Shown in pieces: positions 24,710 to 32,974 of a DNA stretch of 64,000 nucleotides. Source of the DNA: Rufibacter psychrotolerans (lineage in GTDB: Bacteria > Bacteroidota > Bacteroidia > Cytophagales > Hymenobacteraceae); the NCBI RefSeq assembly GCF_016924645.1, contig NZ_JAFFJV010000012.1, positions 1 to 64,000 on the forward strand. The letters are read 5' to 3'. The number at the start of each line of letters is the position of its first letter. Within the stretch, counting starts at the first letter, position 1. Made by a program: the position numbers and the translations under genes. A model generated the notes under the pieces. It did no database searches and was not told the DNA's origin. It saw nothing but the letters and a program-made list of their open reading frames with translations.

Positions 24710-25666
24710 ATGAACATAGGAGACCGCGTGCGCCTGATGCACGGCAAAGAACAAGGTGTGATCACCCGCTTCCTGGACAACAACCTGGTAGAGGTGGCCA
24801 TTGACAATGACTTCACCATTCCGGTGATGCGCCGCGAGGTAGTGGTCATTGCCCCCGAGGAAGACCAGATGTTTAAGAACGCCCCCGCCCCGGAGCCGGC
24901 GAAGAAAGAGGCTCCCGTGGTTCCTTCCACCGCCGTGGCCGGTATCTACGTGGCGCTGGTGCACCAAACCCCCGAGCTGCTGGCCGTGCACCTGGTGAAC
25001 AACTCTGAATATGACCTGCTGTTCACCTACGGCGAGGAAACCGACAAAGGCTACCGCGCCCAGAGCAACGACAAACTCACGCCTAAGAAAACCAAAGTGG
25101 TGGCGCACCTGCACCTCAACGACTTTGAGAAGTGGCCCGACCTGGTGGTGCAGTACCTGCAACACAAAGCCAGCGCGAACACCCTGCTGGAGCCCGTGAC
25201 CCGAAAGCTTAAATTCAAGGCATCTTCGTTCTACAAGAGCAAAAAAACGGCCCCGGTGCTGCAGAAAGAAGGCTACGTGTTCCAGCTGGACTCCAAGCCC
25301 TCCCTGGTCAACCCCGACCAGATTCAGGAGCAGCTGATTGAGTCGGCGGCCCAGGCTGAGAACATCAAGGTGGCGGTGCCCAACCACGAGGTAGACCTGC
25401 ACATTGAGAAACTGCTGCCCCACGAAGACCCCAAAAAGATGAGCAACTCTGAGATTCTGCGCCAGCAACTTGCCGCTTTCCAAGACAACCTGGACCGCGC
25501 CCTGGCCGCCAACATGCACGAGATCATCTTCATCCACGGCACCGGCAACGGGGTGCTGAAGAAGGAAATCCAGAAGGTTCTCAGCAAAAACCCGCACATC
25601 AAATTCTTTGAAGATGCCCGCAAGGAGAAGTTCGGGTACGGGGCCACCCGGGTGCAGCTGAAGTAA
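24710..25666 (+). CDS. DUF2027 protein with C-terminal Smr domain
   Basis: A 318-residue protein. The N-terminus MNIGDRVRLMHGKEQGVITRFLDNNLVEVAID is a KOW/Tudor-like barrel typical of DUF2027. The C-terminus is an Smr domain: EVDLHIEKL and IHGTGNGVLKKEI carry the conserved Asp-His and HGxG motifs of MutS2-type nucleases. Family knowledge allows a nucleic-acid role, perhaps on structured DNA or on ribosomes; no function is established here. ATG 24710 is chosen because the upstream extension has no family counterpart. Confidence 0.9.
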   Translation: MNIGDRVRLMHGKEQGVITRFLDNNLVEVAIDNDFTIPVMRREVVVIAPEEDQMFKNAPAPEPAKKEAPVVPSTAVAGIYVALVHQTPELLAVHLVNNSEYDLLFTYGEETDKGYRAQSNDKLTPKKTKVVAHLHLNDFEKWPDLVVQYLQHKASANTLLEPVTRKLKFKASSFYKSKKTAPVLQKEGYVFQLDSKPSLVNPDQIQEQLIESAAQAENIKVAVPNHEVDLHIEKLLPHEDPKKMSNSEILRQQLAAFQDNLDRALAANMHEIIFIHGTGNGVLKKEIQKVLSKNPHIKFFEDARKEKFGYGATRVQLK

Positions 25667-25683
25667 TTTTATTTGTTTTTAGA

Positions 25684-25742
25684 GGAGATGCGTTTTGGGC
25701 CTGTTTTCTAAGGAATGGCCGCAAAGCGCATCTCCTTTTTTT
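25684..25742 (+). terminator. Terminator after the DUF2027 gene
   Basis: GGAGATGCG pairs with CGCATCTCC around an inner part that is a diverged copy of the recurrent palindrome (GTTTTGGGCCTGTTTT), followed by seven T. Confidence 0.85.
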
Positions 25743-26381
25743 ATGCAGTGCCGCTCCTGCGGGGAAGGAGGAGCTTACCGCAGGAAGCTGGCGCTTGCTT
25801 TACAGTTTTGAGTTTGAATTCAGGAAAAGGGCTCAGAAACATAGGGCTTAAACCGATGCTTTTGGCAAGATGTGATTAAAAGGCATTGCAGTTTAGAGGT
25901 GAGACCAGGGAATGGCGCGCTTTTCTAGTTGGCCCACAAGATCCTTTCAGGATGACAATGTGGTGGAGAGATTAGGGAGTGCATTTCAGGATGACAATGT
26001 AGTGGGGAGTTTGGGGAGAGCATGGAGCGGTGTCGCGGGGGCTGCCCAGACATGGTGGTTGCGATGTACCAATGGTTGCGAAGACCCAACATGTTTTACT
26101 TCTCACCAAACCAGCCCAGTCGCTGAAGGATAGTACCTGGCAGTTATCCTTATGCCATTTTAATACTAAGCAAGGCACATCAGCCCGCGAAAGCAAGCCC
26201 CAGCCTATTAAAAGCAAGGCACTTAAACCCACTGAAAGCAGGAACTCAACCGCTTAGACAAAAGCAAACCACCTTTATCTGCTGAAAGCAAGTGTTCAAA
26301 TGCTATAGACCAAAACAAGCCACTTTTGCCCACTGAAAGCGCCACTCACTCACTCACTCACTCACTCACTCACTCACTCAC
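25743..26381. repeat. Repeat-rich gap between the DUF2027 gene and pyruvate kinase
   Basis: No gene. At 25933-25957 is a half copy of the REP-like element seen at 51661-51747 (AAGATCCTTTCAGGATGAC). A 39-bp stretch starting TTTCAGGATGACAATG is then directly repeated (25945 and 25984). Further on, a CTGAAAGCA-type unit recurs at loose intervals (about 26230-26340). The gap ends in the CACT tetranucleotide run. Confidence 0.7.
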
Positions 26382-26392
26382 TCACTCACTCA
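26342..26392. repeat. Tetranucleotide tract (CACT/TGAG), about 12 units
   Basis: A nearly perfect CTCA/CACT tandem run. On the minus strand it reads TGAG repeats and supplies the last codons and the stop of the pyruvate kinase gene (ending RVSE). Confidence 0.9.
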
Positions 26393-28232
26393 CCCGTGCG
26401 TCAATCTCTGACACGCGTAGCATGCGCAGCAGGGCAGTTTTCTTGTATTGGTGCTCCTGCATGCGTTTCATGATGTCATCCAGCATGGCCACTGATTTCA
26501 CGATGTAGGGACCTTTGTTGAGCATGACGCAGTCGGCGCGCTGGGCCATGGCGGCATCGGTGATCTCGGCGCGGGACGGCCGGCCCTTTTTAGTGAGTTT
26601 CTCCAGCACCTGGGTGGCCCAGACCACCGGCAAATGGGCGGCTTCGGCAATCCAGAGGATTTCTTCCTGCACCTCGGCCAGTCGTTTCCAACCCAACTCC
26701 ACGGCCAGGTCGCCGCGGGCGATCATGATGCCGGCGGGGTGCTGGCGCATGAGCGTGAGCAGCAGCTGGGGCAGGTTCTTAAAGGCCGCCTTGGTTTCTA
26801 TTTTAAGCATCACGCCCAGGTGCTGGGCCTGGTGCTGCGCCAGGGCCTGCTGCAGCTCCTCCACCATCTGGGGGTGGTTCACGAAGGAAAGGTTCACGAT
26901 GTCAGCGTACTGGACCACGGTGGCCAGGTCTTCGCGGTCTTTGGCGGTGAGCTTGTGCAGCTGCAGGTCGCTTTCGGGCAGGTTAATGCCTTTGTCGGGC
27001 CTCAGCTTGCTGCCGGCCTCCTCGGCGGCGGTGATCTTCACGCGCAGAAAATCTGGGGTTACCTCCTCTATCACGCCTTCAATCTCGCCGTCGTCAAACA
27101 AGATGGGCTCGCCGGCCTTCACCCGGGTAAAGACCTCGGGCAGGGTGCAGGAAATATGGGCCGGTTCCAGCTGCTCTCCTTGTTGGTTGTAGCGGGCCGG
27201 CCCGCCGGGAATGGGTTCGCGGTGCAGCAGGATCTCCTGACCCTGCTTCAGGTTGAGCGGGATGACCATGGCGGGCAGCTCCCCCACCCGGGCGGTGTGT
27301 CGCTGGCCGGTTTTCTTTACCAGGTGCAGCGGGGTGCCGGTGCTCAGGTAAGCCGACTTGAACAGGTGCCCCAACACGGCCTCGGCTTTTTTCTGGATCA
27401 CAATGATTTTCCGCTTTCTACGGCGGGTGTCCTGGAACTGGATCTGGTCGCCCTCCTCTACCTGCGCCAGCCACTGGGCGGGCACCGGCAGGCTTTCGGC
27501 ACTGAGCCCGTTTGGGGCGGTTTCAGGCACCAACCACACCTTGGCCGGCGCCAGCATTTGCCCAACTTCGTCTATTCTGGGGTGAATGGCCATTACCTTG
27601 GGGCCCGGCGCCAGGGCCCCGGTGCGCAGTTTGGGCCCCATCAGGTCAAACAGGATTTTACACGGCTGTCCGGTTTCTGCCTCTGCCTGCTTTATGTGCC
27701 GCACCATTTTCTCCCAGACGGTTTTATCGTCATGGGCGCAGTTGATGCGGGCGCAGTTCATGCCGGCTTTGAGCAGGTCCCGCACCAACCCGTAATCTTC
27801 CGCCAGGTCAGCCGAGAAGGTCACCATGATGCGTCCTTCCCGGCCGGGCGAAGGTTCTCCCAGCAGGGCGGCAATGTGGTTCTGGAGATGGTTGTTGGTT
27901 TGCAGGAAAGGCGCAAGCTGCGGGGTAGTCTGCGTCAGGTGGGCCAGGAGCAGCCGCAATTGGTTCTTAACCGCCACCAGGTTGGCCAGCACGTGGCTTT
28001 CGGCCCGGCCCAGCGAGGATAGCCCCAACCCCGACAGTTGCGTCTGCAGCCCCCGTATGTCTTGTTTGCGCAGGGCCAGGTAGTGCAGCAGGTTCCGGCT
28101 GCCTTCCTCAAAGGCGGGGTGTACCTTGGCCACCTGCGGGGCATAGGCTTGCTCCAGTTCGGCGGCCTTCTGTAAAAGCACCTCCACCTGCGCTACCAGG
28201 TTCTCCAAGGCGTGTTCCGTCATCTTCTCCAT
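26382..28232 (-). CDS. Pyruvate kinase, long form with N-terminal extension
   Basis: A 616-residue protein. The first 130 residues are a helical extension (LLHYLALRKQDIRGLQ, GLSSLGRAESHVLANL) known from the long pyruvate-kinase-like family. The kinase barrel follows: RIMVTFSADLAED, MNCARINCAHDD (usual NFSHG), LFDLMGPKLRTG, FDDGEIEG, KGINLPESD, LKIETK and MIARGDLAVELGW. The usual C-terminal allosteric domain is missing; the protein ends soon after the barrel. It probably makes ATP and pyruvate from PEP, but several active-site motifs are altered, so activity is likely rather than certain. ATG 28232 is chosen; the frame is open to 28382 without support. Confidence 0.82.
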   Translation of the reverse strand: MEKMTEHALENLVAQVEVLLQKAAELEQAYAPQVAKVHPAFEEGSRNLLHYLALRKQDIRGLQTQLSGLGLSSLGRAESHVLANLVAVKNQLRLLLAHLTQTTPQLAPFLQTNNHLQNHIAALLGEPSPGREGRIMVTFSADLAEDYGLVRDLLKAGMNCARINCAHDDKTVWEKMVRHIKQAEAETGQPCKILFDLMGPKLRTGALAPGPKVMAIHPRIDEVGQMLAPAKVWLVPETAPNGLSAESLPVPAQWLAQVEEGDQIQFQDTRRRKRKIIVIQKKAEAVLGHLFKSAYLSTGTPLHLVKKTGQRHTARVGELPAMVIPLNLKQGQEILLHREPIPGGPARYNQQGEQLEPAHISCTLPEVFTRVKAGEPILFDDGEIEGVIEEVTPDFLRVKITAAEEAGSKLRPDKGINLPESDLQLHKLTAKDREDLATVVQYADIVNLSFVNHPQMVEELQQALAQHQAQHLGVMLKIETKAAFKNLPQLLLTLMRQHPAGIMIARGDLAVELGWKRLAEVQEEILWIAEAAHLPVVWATQVLEKLTKKGRPSRAEITDAAMAQRADCVMLNKGPYIVKSVAMLDDIMKRMQEHQYKKTALLRMLRVSEIDARVSE

Positions 28233-28510
28233 AGCAGTAGTTCTAGCATTAGATACTGCTTTTAAGCATTTTAGATTAGAGTATCTCTTCTTGTTTTCCA
28301 AGTACTGCCCAAGGGCCGCGCCGGCCTGTGTATGATTTGAGACCGAAAAAGGATTCACGAACCACCAACAATGAACCACCAAGAAGACCGGCAGGCCGCA
28401 GAAAAGCAGCCCGCACCCGTTTTAAGCCTCTTTCCGGGAAAACAGCCCTAAAATGAGCCCCCGGCGCATGCCGCAGGTTAGGGCAGAAAGCTGTACCTTT
28501 GTAAAAAATC
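28233..28510. other. Gap between pyruvate kinase and rnpB
   Basis: It holds a short imperfect repeat of the type GAACCACCAA (about 28357-28384) and a copy of the recurrent palindrome at 28419-28454 (GTTTTAAGCC ... GCCCTAAAA). No gene seen. Confidence 0.5.
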
Positions 28511-28511
28511 G

Positions 28512-28957
28512 GCAAGCCGGCTTATCGCTGCGCCTTTGGGCGGAGAGGAAAGTCCGGGCAACAGAGAGCATCCTGCTTCCTAACGGGAAGGCACCTGGCG
28601 GGCGACGGCCAGGTGACAGCCAGTGCCACAGAAAAGAACCGCCCACTTTAGTTGTTAGTTGATGGTTGGTAGTTGTTAGTTTTACTAATAACGAATAACT
28701 GTTAACTGACAACTACCGAGGGTAAGGGTGAAAAGGTGCGGTAAGAGCGCACCAGCGGCTGGGTGACCAGTCCGGCTGGGTAAACCTCAGGAGTTGAAAG
28801 ACCAAATAGGCTGACAGCGCCTTGCCCCAGGGCAGGGCTAAGGGCTGCTCGTCCGATGTCAGTGGGTAGGTTGATGGAGCCCCTCCGTGAGGACGGGCCT
28901 AGATAAATGATAAGCCATCCGCGCCCGCGGAGGACAGAACCCGGCTTACAGGCTTGC
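28512..28957 (+). ncRNA. rnpB: RNase P RNA, bacterial class A
   Basis: The catalytic RNA that matures tRNA 5' ends. The conserved GAGGAAAGTCCGGGC block is at about 28541-28559, ACAGAGAGCA follows, CAGTGCCACAGAAA is near 28621, and the 3' part has GATAAGCCATCCGC and ACAGAACCCGGCTTACA. P1 closes by GCAAGCC (28513-28519) with GGCTTGC (28951-28957), followed by a T-rich tract that ends transcription. At 28643-28712 a variable stem is expanded by a mirrored degenerate repeat: TTGTTAGTT-type units on the left and AACTGACAAC-type on the right. Confidence 0.95.
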
Positions 28958-29121
28958 TGATTTTTTTATTTTTCCCGTTGCCCCCTCCTGCTTCTCACGG
29001 CCTTTTTCTGCGGTTTTTTCCGGAATAAATACTGACCAGGTTGACCAAAACGCCGTTTGCCCCCGTATAGCCGTCTTAAAAAGCGCTTCGGCGCCAATGA
29101 GAAAAGCAGACACGTTAGCCT

Positions 29122-30015
29122 ATGCTTTTAGAAAAACGAATACCCTTCAAGTATCTTCTGGGTAAAATCAAGCGGGAACTGGGCATTATCATCATTACGG
29201 GCCTGGCGGCGCACTTTCTGGCCGCCCTTTTCAGCAGCAAACTGCCCGTGATGCCCGGCAACATTCCAGCGTTTCTGGGGACCGCCATTACGGTGCTACT
29301 GTCGTTCAAGATGAGCCAGTCGTATGAGCGCTGGTGGGAAGCCCGCAAGGTGTGGGGCGCCATTGTGAACGACTCGCGCAGCTTTCTGGTGCAGTTGCAG
29401 TCTTTTCTGCCCAATACCTCGCACCCCATGATCAAAACGCTGGCCTACCGGCAAATTGGGTGGTGCTATGCGCTGGGGCAGGCGCTGCGGGGCCAGAACC
29501 CGCTGGAGGGCCTGGAGCCTTACCTGTCTGCCCAGGAGCTGCAGCAACTGGCCGCCCACCAGAACAAACCCTTGGGCATCATACAATTAAACGCCCTGGA
29601 CATCAAAGGCCTGTACCAGGCCCAGGAGCTGGACACGTTCAAGCACGTGCAGCTAGACGCCACCCTGGTGCGGCTCTGCGACGCCATGGGCCGGGCCGAG
29701 CGCATCAACAGCACCGTGTTTCCCAAGACCTACCGCATGTTCCTGCATTTCTCCATTTACCTGTTTGTGGTCATGCTTTCTATTTCACTTCAGGAAATAC
29801 CGCTTATTTTTGAGATGCCATTGCTGATCATCCTGTCGTCGGTGTTCTTTTTGCTGGAGAAAGCCGCCTTTCACCTGCAGGACCCGTTCCGCAACCGGCC
29901 CAATGACACCCCGGTAACGGCCATTGCCCGCACCATAGAGATTAACCTGCGGCAACTGCTGGGCGAACCACAGGTTCCCGGCCCCGTGGAGCCCCAGGGC
30001 TTTTACCTGTTATAA
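29122..30015 (+). CDS. Bestrophin family (UPF0187) membrane channel
   Basis: A 297-residue protein with membrane segments near residues 20-40, 45-65, 210-230 and 235-255. The motif SYERWWEARKVWGAIVNDSRSF is the bestrophin signature and DPFRNRPNDTPVTAI is the conserved acidic C-terminal region. Family members are anion or cation channels in the inner membrane. It is followed within 20 bp by a carbonic anhydrase, so the pair may handle bicarbonate together (inference). Confidence 0.92.
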   Translation: MLLEKRIPFKYLLGKIKRELGIIIITGLAAHFLAALFSSKLPVMPGNIPAFLGTAITVLLSFKMSQSYERWWEARKVWGAIVNDSRSFLVQLQSFLPNTSHPMIKTLAYRQIGWCYALGQALRGQNPLEGLEPYLSAQELQQLAAHQNKPLGIIQLNALDIKGLYQAQELDTFKHVQLDATLVRLCDAMGRAERINSTVFPKTYRMFLHFSIYLFVVMLSISLQEIPLIFEMPLLIILSSVFFLLEKAAFHLQDPFRNRPNDTPVTAIARTIEINLRQLLGEPQVPGPVEPQGFYLL

Positions 30016-30031
30016 GTTATTCTAACACACC

Positions 30032-30658
30032 ATGTACACCCATTCCAAAGAAACCCAAAGCAAATTATCACCTGAGTTAGCGCTGGAGATCCTGCAAGAA
30101 GGCAACGACCGCTTTGTAAAGAACCTGAAAGCCAACCGCAACCTGCTGCAGCAGGTGAACGAGACCAAAGAAGGCCAGTTTCCGTTTGCCACCATCCTGA
30201 GCTGCATGGATTCCCGAACCTCTGCCGAGCTGATCTTTGACCAGGGCTTGGGAGACATCTTCAGCATCCGTATTGCGGGCAACGTGCTCAACCAGGACAT
30301 TCTGGGCAGCATGGAGTACGCCACCAAGGTGGTGGGCACCAAGGTGATTCTGGTGCTGGGGCATACCAAGTGCGGCGCTATAACCGGGGCCTGCAACCAG
30401 GTAGAACTGGGCAACCTTACCGGGTTGCTGGAGAAGATTCAGCCCGCCATTGACCAGGAAACCACCGTGCAGGAAGACCGCACCGGCAACAACGCCGCGT
30501 TTGTAGACAAAGTCACCGAGCTCAACGTGCACCTCACCATGCAGCAAGTTAGGGAAGGCAGCCCCATCATTGCCGAGCTGGAACGCGAGGGCGCCCTCAA
30601 GATTGCCGGCGGCGTGTATGACGTGGAAACCGGCGTTGTCACCTTTTTTGAAGACTAA
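30032..30658 (+). CDS. Beta-class carbonic anhydrase
   Basis: A 208-residue zinc enzyme interconverting CO2 and bicarbonate. SCMDSRTSAELIFDQGLGDIFSIRIAGN holds the first Zn Cys and the Asp-Arg dyad, and VLGHTKCGAI supplies the Zn His and second Cys. Normal length. It lies 16 bp behind the bestrophin gene, probably in one operon. Confidence 0.95.
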   Translation: MYTHSKETQSKLSPELALEILQEGNDRFVKNLKANRNLLQQVNETKEGQFPFATILSCMDSRTSAELIFDQGLGDIFSIRIAGNVLNQDILGSMEYATKVVGTKVILVLGHTKCGAITGACNQVELGNLTGLLEKIQPAIDQETTVQEDRTGNNAAFVDKVTELNVHLTMQQVREGSPIIAELEREGALKIAGGVYDVETGVVTFFED

Positions 30659-30766
30659 GCCTCAGCGGAGAGCCTGGGCTGCAGGCCTACGGCAATAATA
30701 AGGGGCCGGAACCGTTTAGGAGACTGTCGCGCAGAAGGAGTTCTAGCAAGGAGAAGCGGCGGAAGC

Positions 30767-31411
30767 ATGAGAAGCATGAAAAGATGGAGATTAGGCCTGC
30801 TGCTGGTCTGCTGGGCCCTGACGTGCGGCCCGGTGGCCCAGGCGCAGGAGCGTTGGGAACTCAGGAAAGACACCGACGGCATTGCGGTCTACACCAAAGA
30901 CCTGGCCAACGACGCCTACAAACAGATAAAGGTGGTCTGCGAACTGCCCGGCACGCCGCAGCTGCTGGTGAACCTGCTCAAAGACGTGGAGCGCCACCAG
31001 GACTGGGTGTACCTGAACCGAAAAACCAGGCTGCTGAAGAAACTAAGCGACAACCGCCTGGTCTACTACACCGAAGCCGACCTGCCCTGGCCCCTCACCG
31101 ACCGCGACATGGTGGTGGAGGCGGTGTTCTTCCCGGTGCAGGCCCATAAGCCCGCACGGGTTGAAGTGAAAAGCGTGACCGGATACCTTCCCCGGCAAAC
31201 CGGCTTCGTGCGGATTCCCACCTCGTTGGCGGTCTGGGAAATCACCCCCGTTACTGACAGGAAAGTGAAGGTGGAGTACACCTTTAGCGTGAACCCCGGC
31301 GGCACGGTACCAGCCTGGCTGGTGAACCTAACCGTGGCCACCGGCCCCCACAAAACGTTCCAGAACCTGCGACAGATCCTGGCCAGCCGGTTTACCAACC
31401 CTCGGCGCTAA
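30767..31411 (+). CDS. Exported START-domain protein
   Basis: A 214-residue protein with a signal peptide (LLLVCWALTCGPVAQAQ). WELRKDTDGIAVYTKD and YTEADLPWPLTDRDMVVEA are typical of the START lipid-binding fold as found in bacterial exported proteins. A ligand such as a lipid or other hydrophobic molecule is expected but unknown. The start may also be the ATG at 30776, three codons on. Confidence 0.85.
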   Translation: MRSMKRWRLGLLLVCWALTCGPVAQAQERWELRKDTDGIAVYTKDLANDAYKQIKVVCELPGTPQLLVNLLKDVERHQDWVYLNRKTRLLKKLSDNRLVYYTEADLPWPLTDRDMVVEAVFFPVQAHKPARVEVKSVTGYLPRQTGFVRIPTSLAVWEITPVTDRKVKVEYTFSVNPGGTVPAWLVNLTVATGPHKTFQNLRQILASRFTNPRR

Positions 31412-31437
31412 GCTACCAAGGAGGCATTCCTGCGCTG

Positions 31438-31478
31438 CCGGTTTTTAGCCGATTTTCTGAAAAACTGCCCAAAACCGG
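31438..31478. repeat. Intergenic palindrome copy
   Basis: CCGGTTTTTAGCCGATTTTC with its right arm ending CTGCCCAAAACCGG, 27 bp after the START gene. Confidence 0.7.
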
Positions 31479-31545
31479 GAACACCTTCTTTATTAGGAGC
31501 GTGGTCCCGGTTTTTCGGTTTCCGTAGATTGCGTAGCTTTCACGC

Positions 31546-32619
31546 ATGAAAGAAACGTTGCCACAAAACTTGGCCACCGCGCTGGACCAGGAACTTGAAG
31601 CGGTGTACGCCCCTTCGGCGCCCGGCATCATCGTGTCGGTGACCCGGAAGGGACAGGTGCTGTATGAAAAGAGCATTGGGTGGGCCAATGCCCTTACCGG
31701 CGAACGGATTGGCCCTCAGAGCAACTTCCGGATGGCTTCGCTCACCAAGCAGTTCACGGCCGTGGGCCTTGCGCTGCTGGAGCAGGCCGGAGCCCTTTCG
31801 TTTCAGAGCCGCTTTGCCGATTTCTTCCCCCAACTGGGCGAACTGGGGCAGCAGATCACGCTGCAGCACCTGCTCACCCATACCTCGGGCCTGCGCGACT
31901 ACGAACCTGAGGTGGCCCCCACCCGCCCCTATCAGGTCACCGATGCCGAGGTGCTTGAGATTACGGCCCGCCAGCCGGGGCCCTACTTCCCCCCCGGCAG
32001 TCAGTTCCGGTACAGCAATACGGGGTACGTGCTGTTAGGCCTTATTATAGAAAAAGTGGCCCAAAAACCTTTCGGTGATTTTCTGCGGGAGGCTATTTTC
32101 CAGCCATTGGGCATGGCGGGCACCCGGTTGTACCACCCTCACCGCCCATCCGAAATCCAGCACCGGGCCCTGGGGTATGCCCGCGAGGCAAGCGGCCGCG
32201 TGATAGCTGCTGACCAAAGCCCCTGCAGCGCCACCCGGGGCGACGGCTGTCTCTACACCTCCCTGCACGACTACCGGCTGTGGCACCAGGCCCTGCTGCA
32301 AGGCAACTTGGTGGACCTGCCTTCCCTGTTGCAACGGGTACACGCCCCCGTCCAGCCCGGCACGGACAGGTGTTACGGCATGGGTTGGTTTTTCACCAAA
32401 CGCGCCACCGGCGACCTTGAACTCTGCCATACCGGCAACAGCAGCGGCTTCAGCCACCTGGTGGTGAGCCTGCCCCGTGAGGAAGTACTGATCACCGCTT
32501 TCTCTAACCTGGCCGACAACCCGCACCTGCTGCCCGGCCTGCTCCAAACCGTGCTGTACCATGCCCCCTTCCAATTGGAGAGTGCGTTGGTCTGGCAATT
32601 GCCGGCCCTCACCCGGTAA
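31546..32619 (+). CDS. Serine hydrolase, class C beta-lactamase fold
   Basis: A 357-residue protein. The SxxK nucleophile motif is in RMASLTKQF, YSNTGY is the YxN motif, and HTGNSSGF stands for the KTG-like third motif. No signal peptide is seen, so it may act in the cytoplasm, unlike the paralogue at 59129. It could be an esterase or peptidase; antibiotic hydrolysis is not implied. Confidence 0.88.
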   Translation: MKETLPQNLATALDQELEAVYAPSAPGIIVSVTRKGQVLYEKSIGWANALTGERIGPQSNFRMASLTKQFTAVGLALLEQAGALSFQSRFADFFPQLGELGQQITLQHLLTHTSGLRDYEPEVAPTRPYQVTDAEVLEITARQPGPYFPPGSQFRYSNTGYVLLGLIIEKVAQKPFGDFLREAIFQPLGMAGTRLYHPHRPSEIQHRALGYAREASGRVIAADQSPCSATRGDGCLYTSLHDYRLWHQALLQGNLVDLPSLLQRVHAPVQPGTDRCYGMGWFFTKRATGDLELCHTGNSSGFSHLVVSLPREEVLITAFSNLADNPHLLPGLLQTVLYHAPFQLESALVWQLPALTR

Positions 32620-32643
32620 GCGAGGTTACCCCTGCCCTTTTGA

Positions 32644-32682
32644 CCGTTTTGGGGCGGTTTTCCTGAAAACAGGCCCAAAACC
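32644..32682. repeat. Intergenic palindrome copy
   Basis: CCGTTTTGGGGCGGTTTTCC and the right arm GAAAACAGGCCCAAAACC, 25 bp after the serine hydrolase gene. Confidence 0.8.
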
Positions 32683-32786
32683 AGAGAGAATTGGTAAGAA
32701 ATTCCTAACTACTGTTTGCTTCTACTTATAATTTTTCAAACTAACAAGTGTTTTATTAGAATTTAGTAAAATATTTTGCCAAATAG

Positions 32787-32818
32787 TTTGGAAGTGTAAA
32801 GGACACCTTGTATGTTTG
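32787..32818 (+). promoter_or_regulatory. phe operon promoter
   Basis: TTTG (32787-32790), a 20-nt spacer, and TATGTTTG (32811-32818), a perfect TAnnTTTG element. Transcription should begin near 32823, about 16 nt before the leader ATG. Confidence 0.85.
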
Positions 32819-32838
32819 GGCATACTTACACCAAGGCA

Positions 32839-32907
32839 ATGCTACAGCGCAATTCTTACTTTTACGGTTTTTACTTTTTTGGACCTCATCCGGGGCTCAA
32901 CAGGTAA
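32839..32907 (+). CDS. pheL: Phe/Tyr-rich leader peptide of the pheA operon
   Basis: A 22-residue ORF whose centre reads SYFYGFYFFG, giving four Phe and three Tyr within nine residues. Codons 18-20 (CCG GGG CTC) contain CGGGGCTC (32891-32898), which pairs perfectly with GAGCCCCG (32944-32951), the left arm of the terminator ahead of pheA. A ribosome stalled for charged tRNA-Phe or tRNA-Tyr would expose this antiterminator; full translation would mask it and let the terminator form. Confidence 0.87.
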   Translation: MLQRNSYFYGFYFFGPHPGLNR

Positions 32908-32943
32908 GACTTTGCGTTGATTAAACAAATAAGAAAAACCTCA

Positions 32944-32970
32944 GAGCCCCGCCAGAAGCGGGGCTTTTTT
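32944..32970 (+). terminator. phe attenuator terminator
   Basis: AGCCCCGC pairs with GCGGGGCT around a 5-nt loop and is followed by a run of T, ending 5 nt before the pheA ATG. It competes with the antiterminator described for the leader peptide. Confidence 0.93.
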
Positions 32971-32974
32971 CGTT

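Noticed and set aside
26342..26392. Phase-variable tetranucleotide switch
   Set aside because: TGAG repeats contain a stop in every frame within four codons and the run lies at the very end of the gene, so copy-number changes cannot switch it on or off.
26634..28022. 462-codon plus-strand ORF opposite pyruvate kinase
   Set aside because: It is an antisense shadow; the kinase motifs are on the minus strand.
28357..28384. Short GAACCACCAA repeats as a possible CRISPR remnant
   Set aside because: Too short, irregular, no spacers of fixed length and no cas genes.
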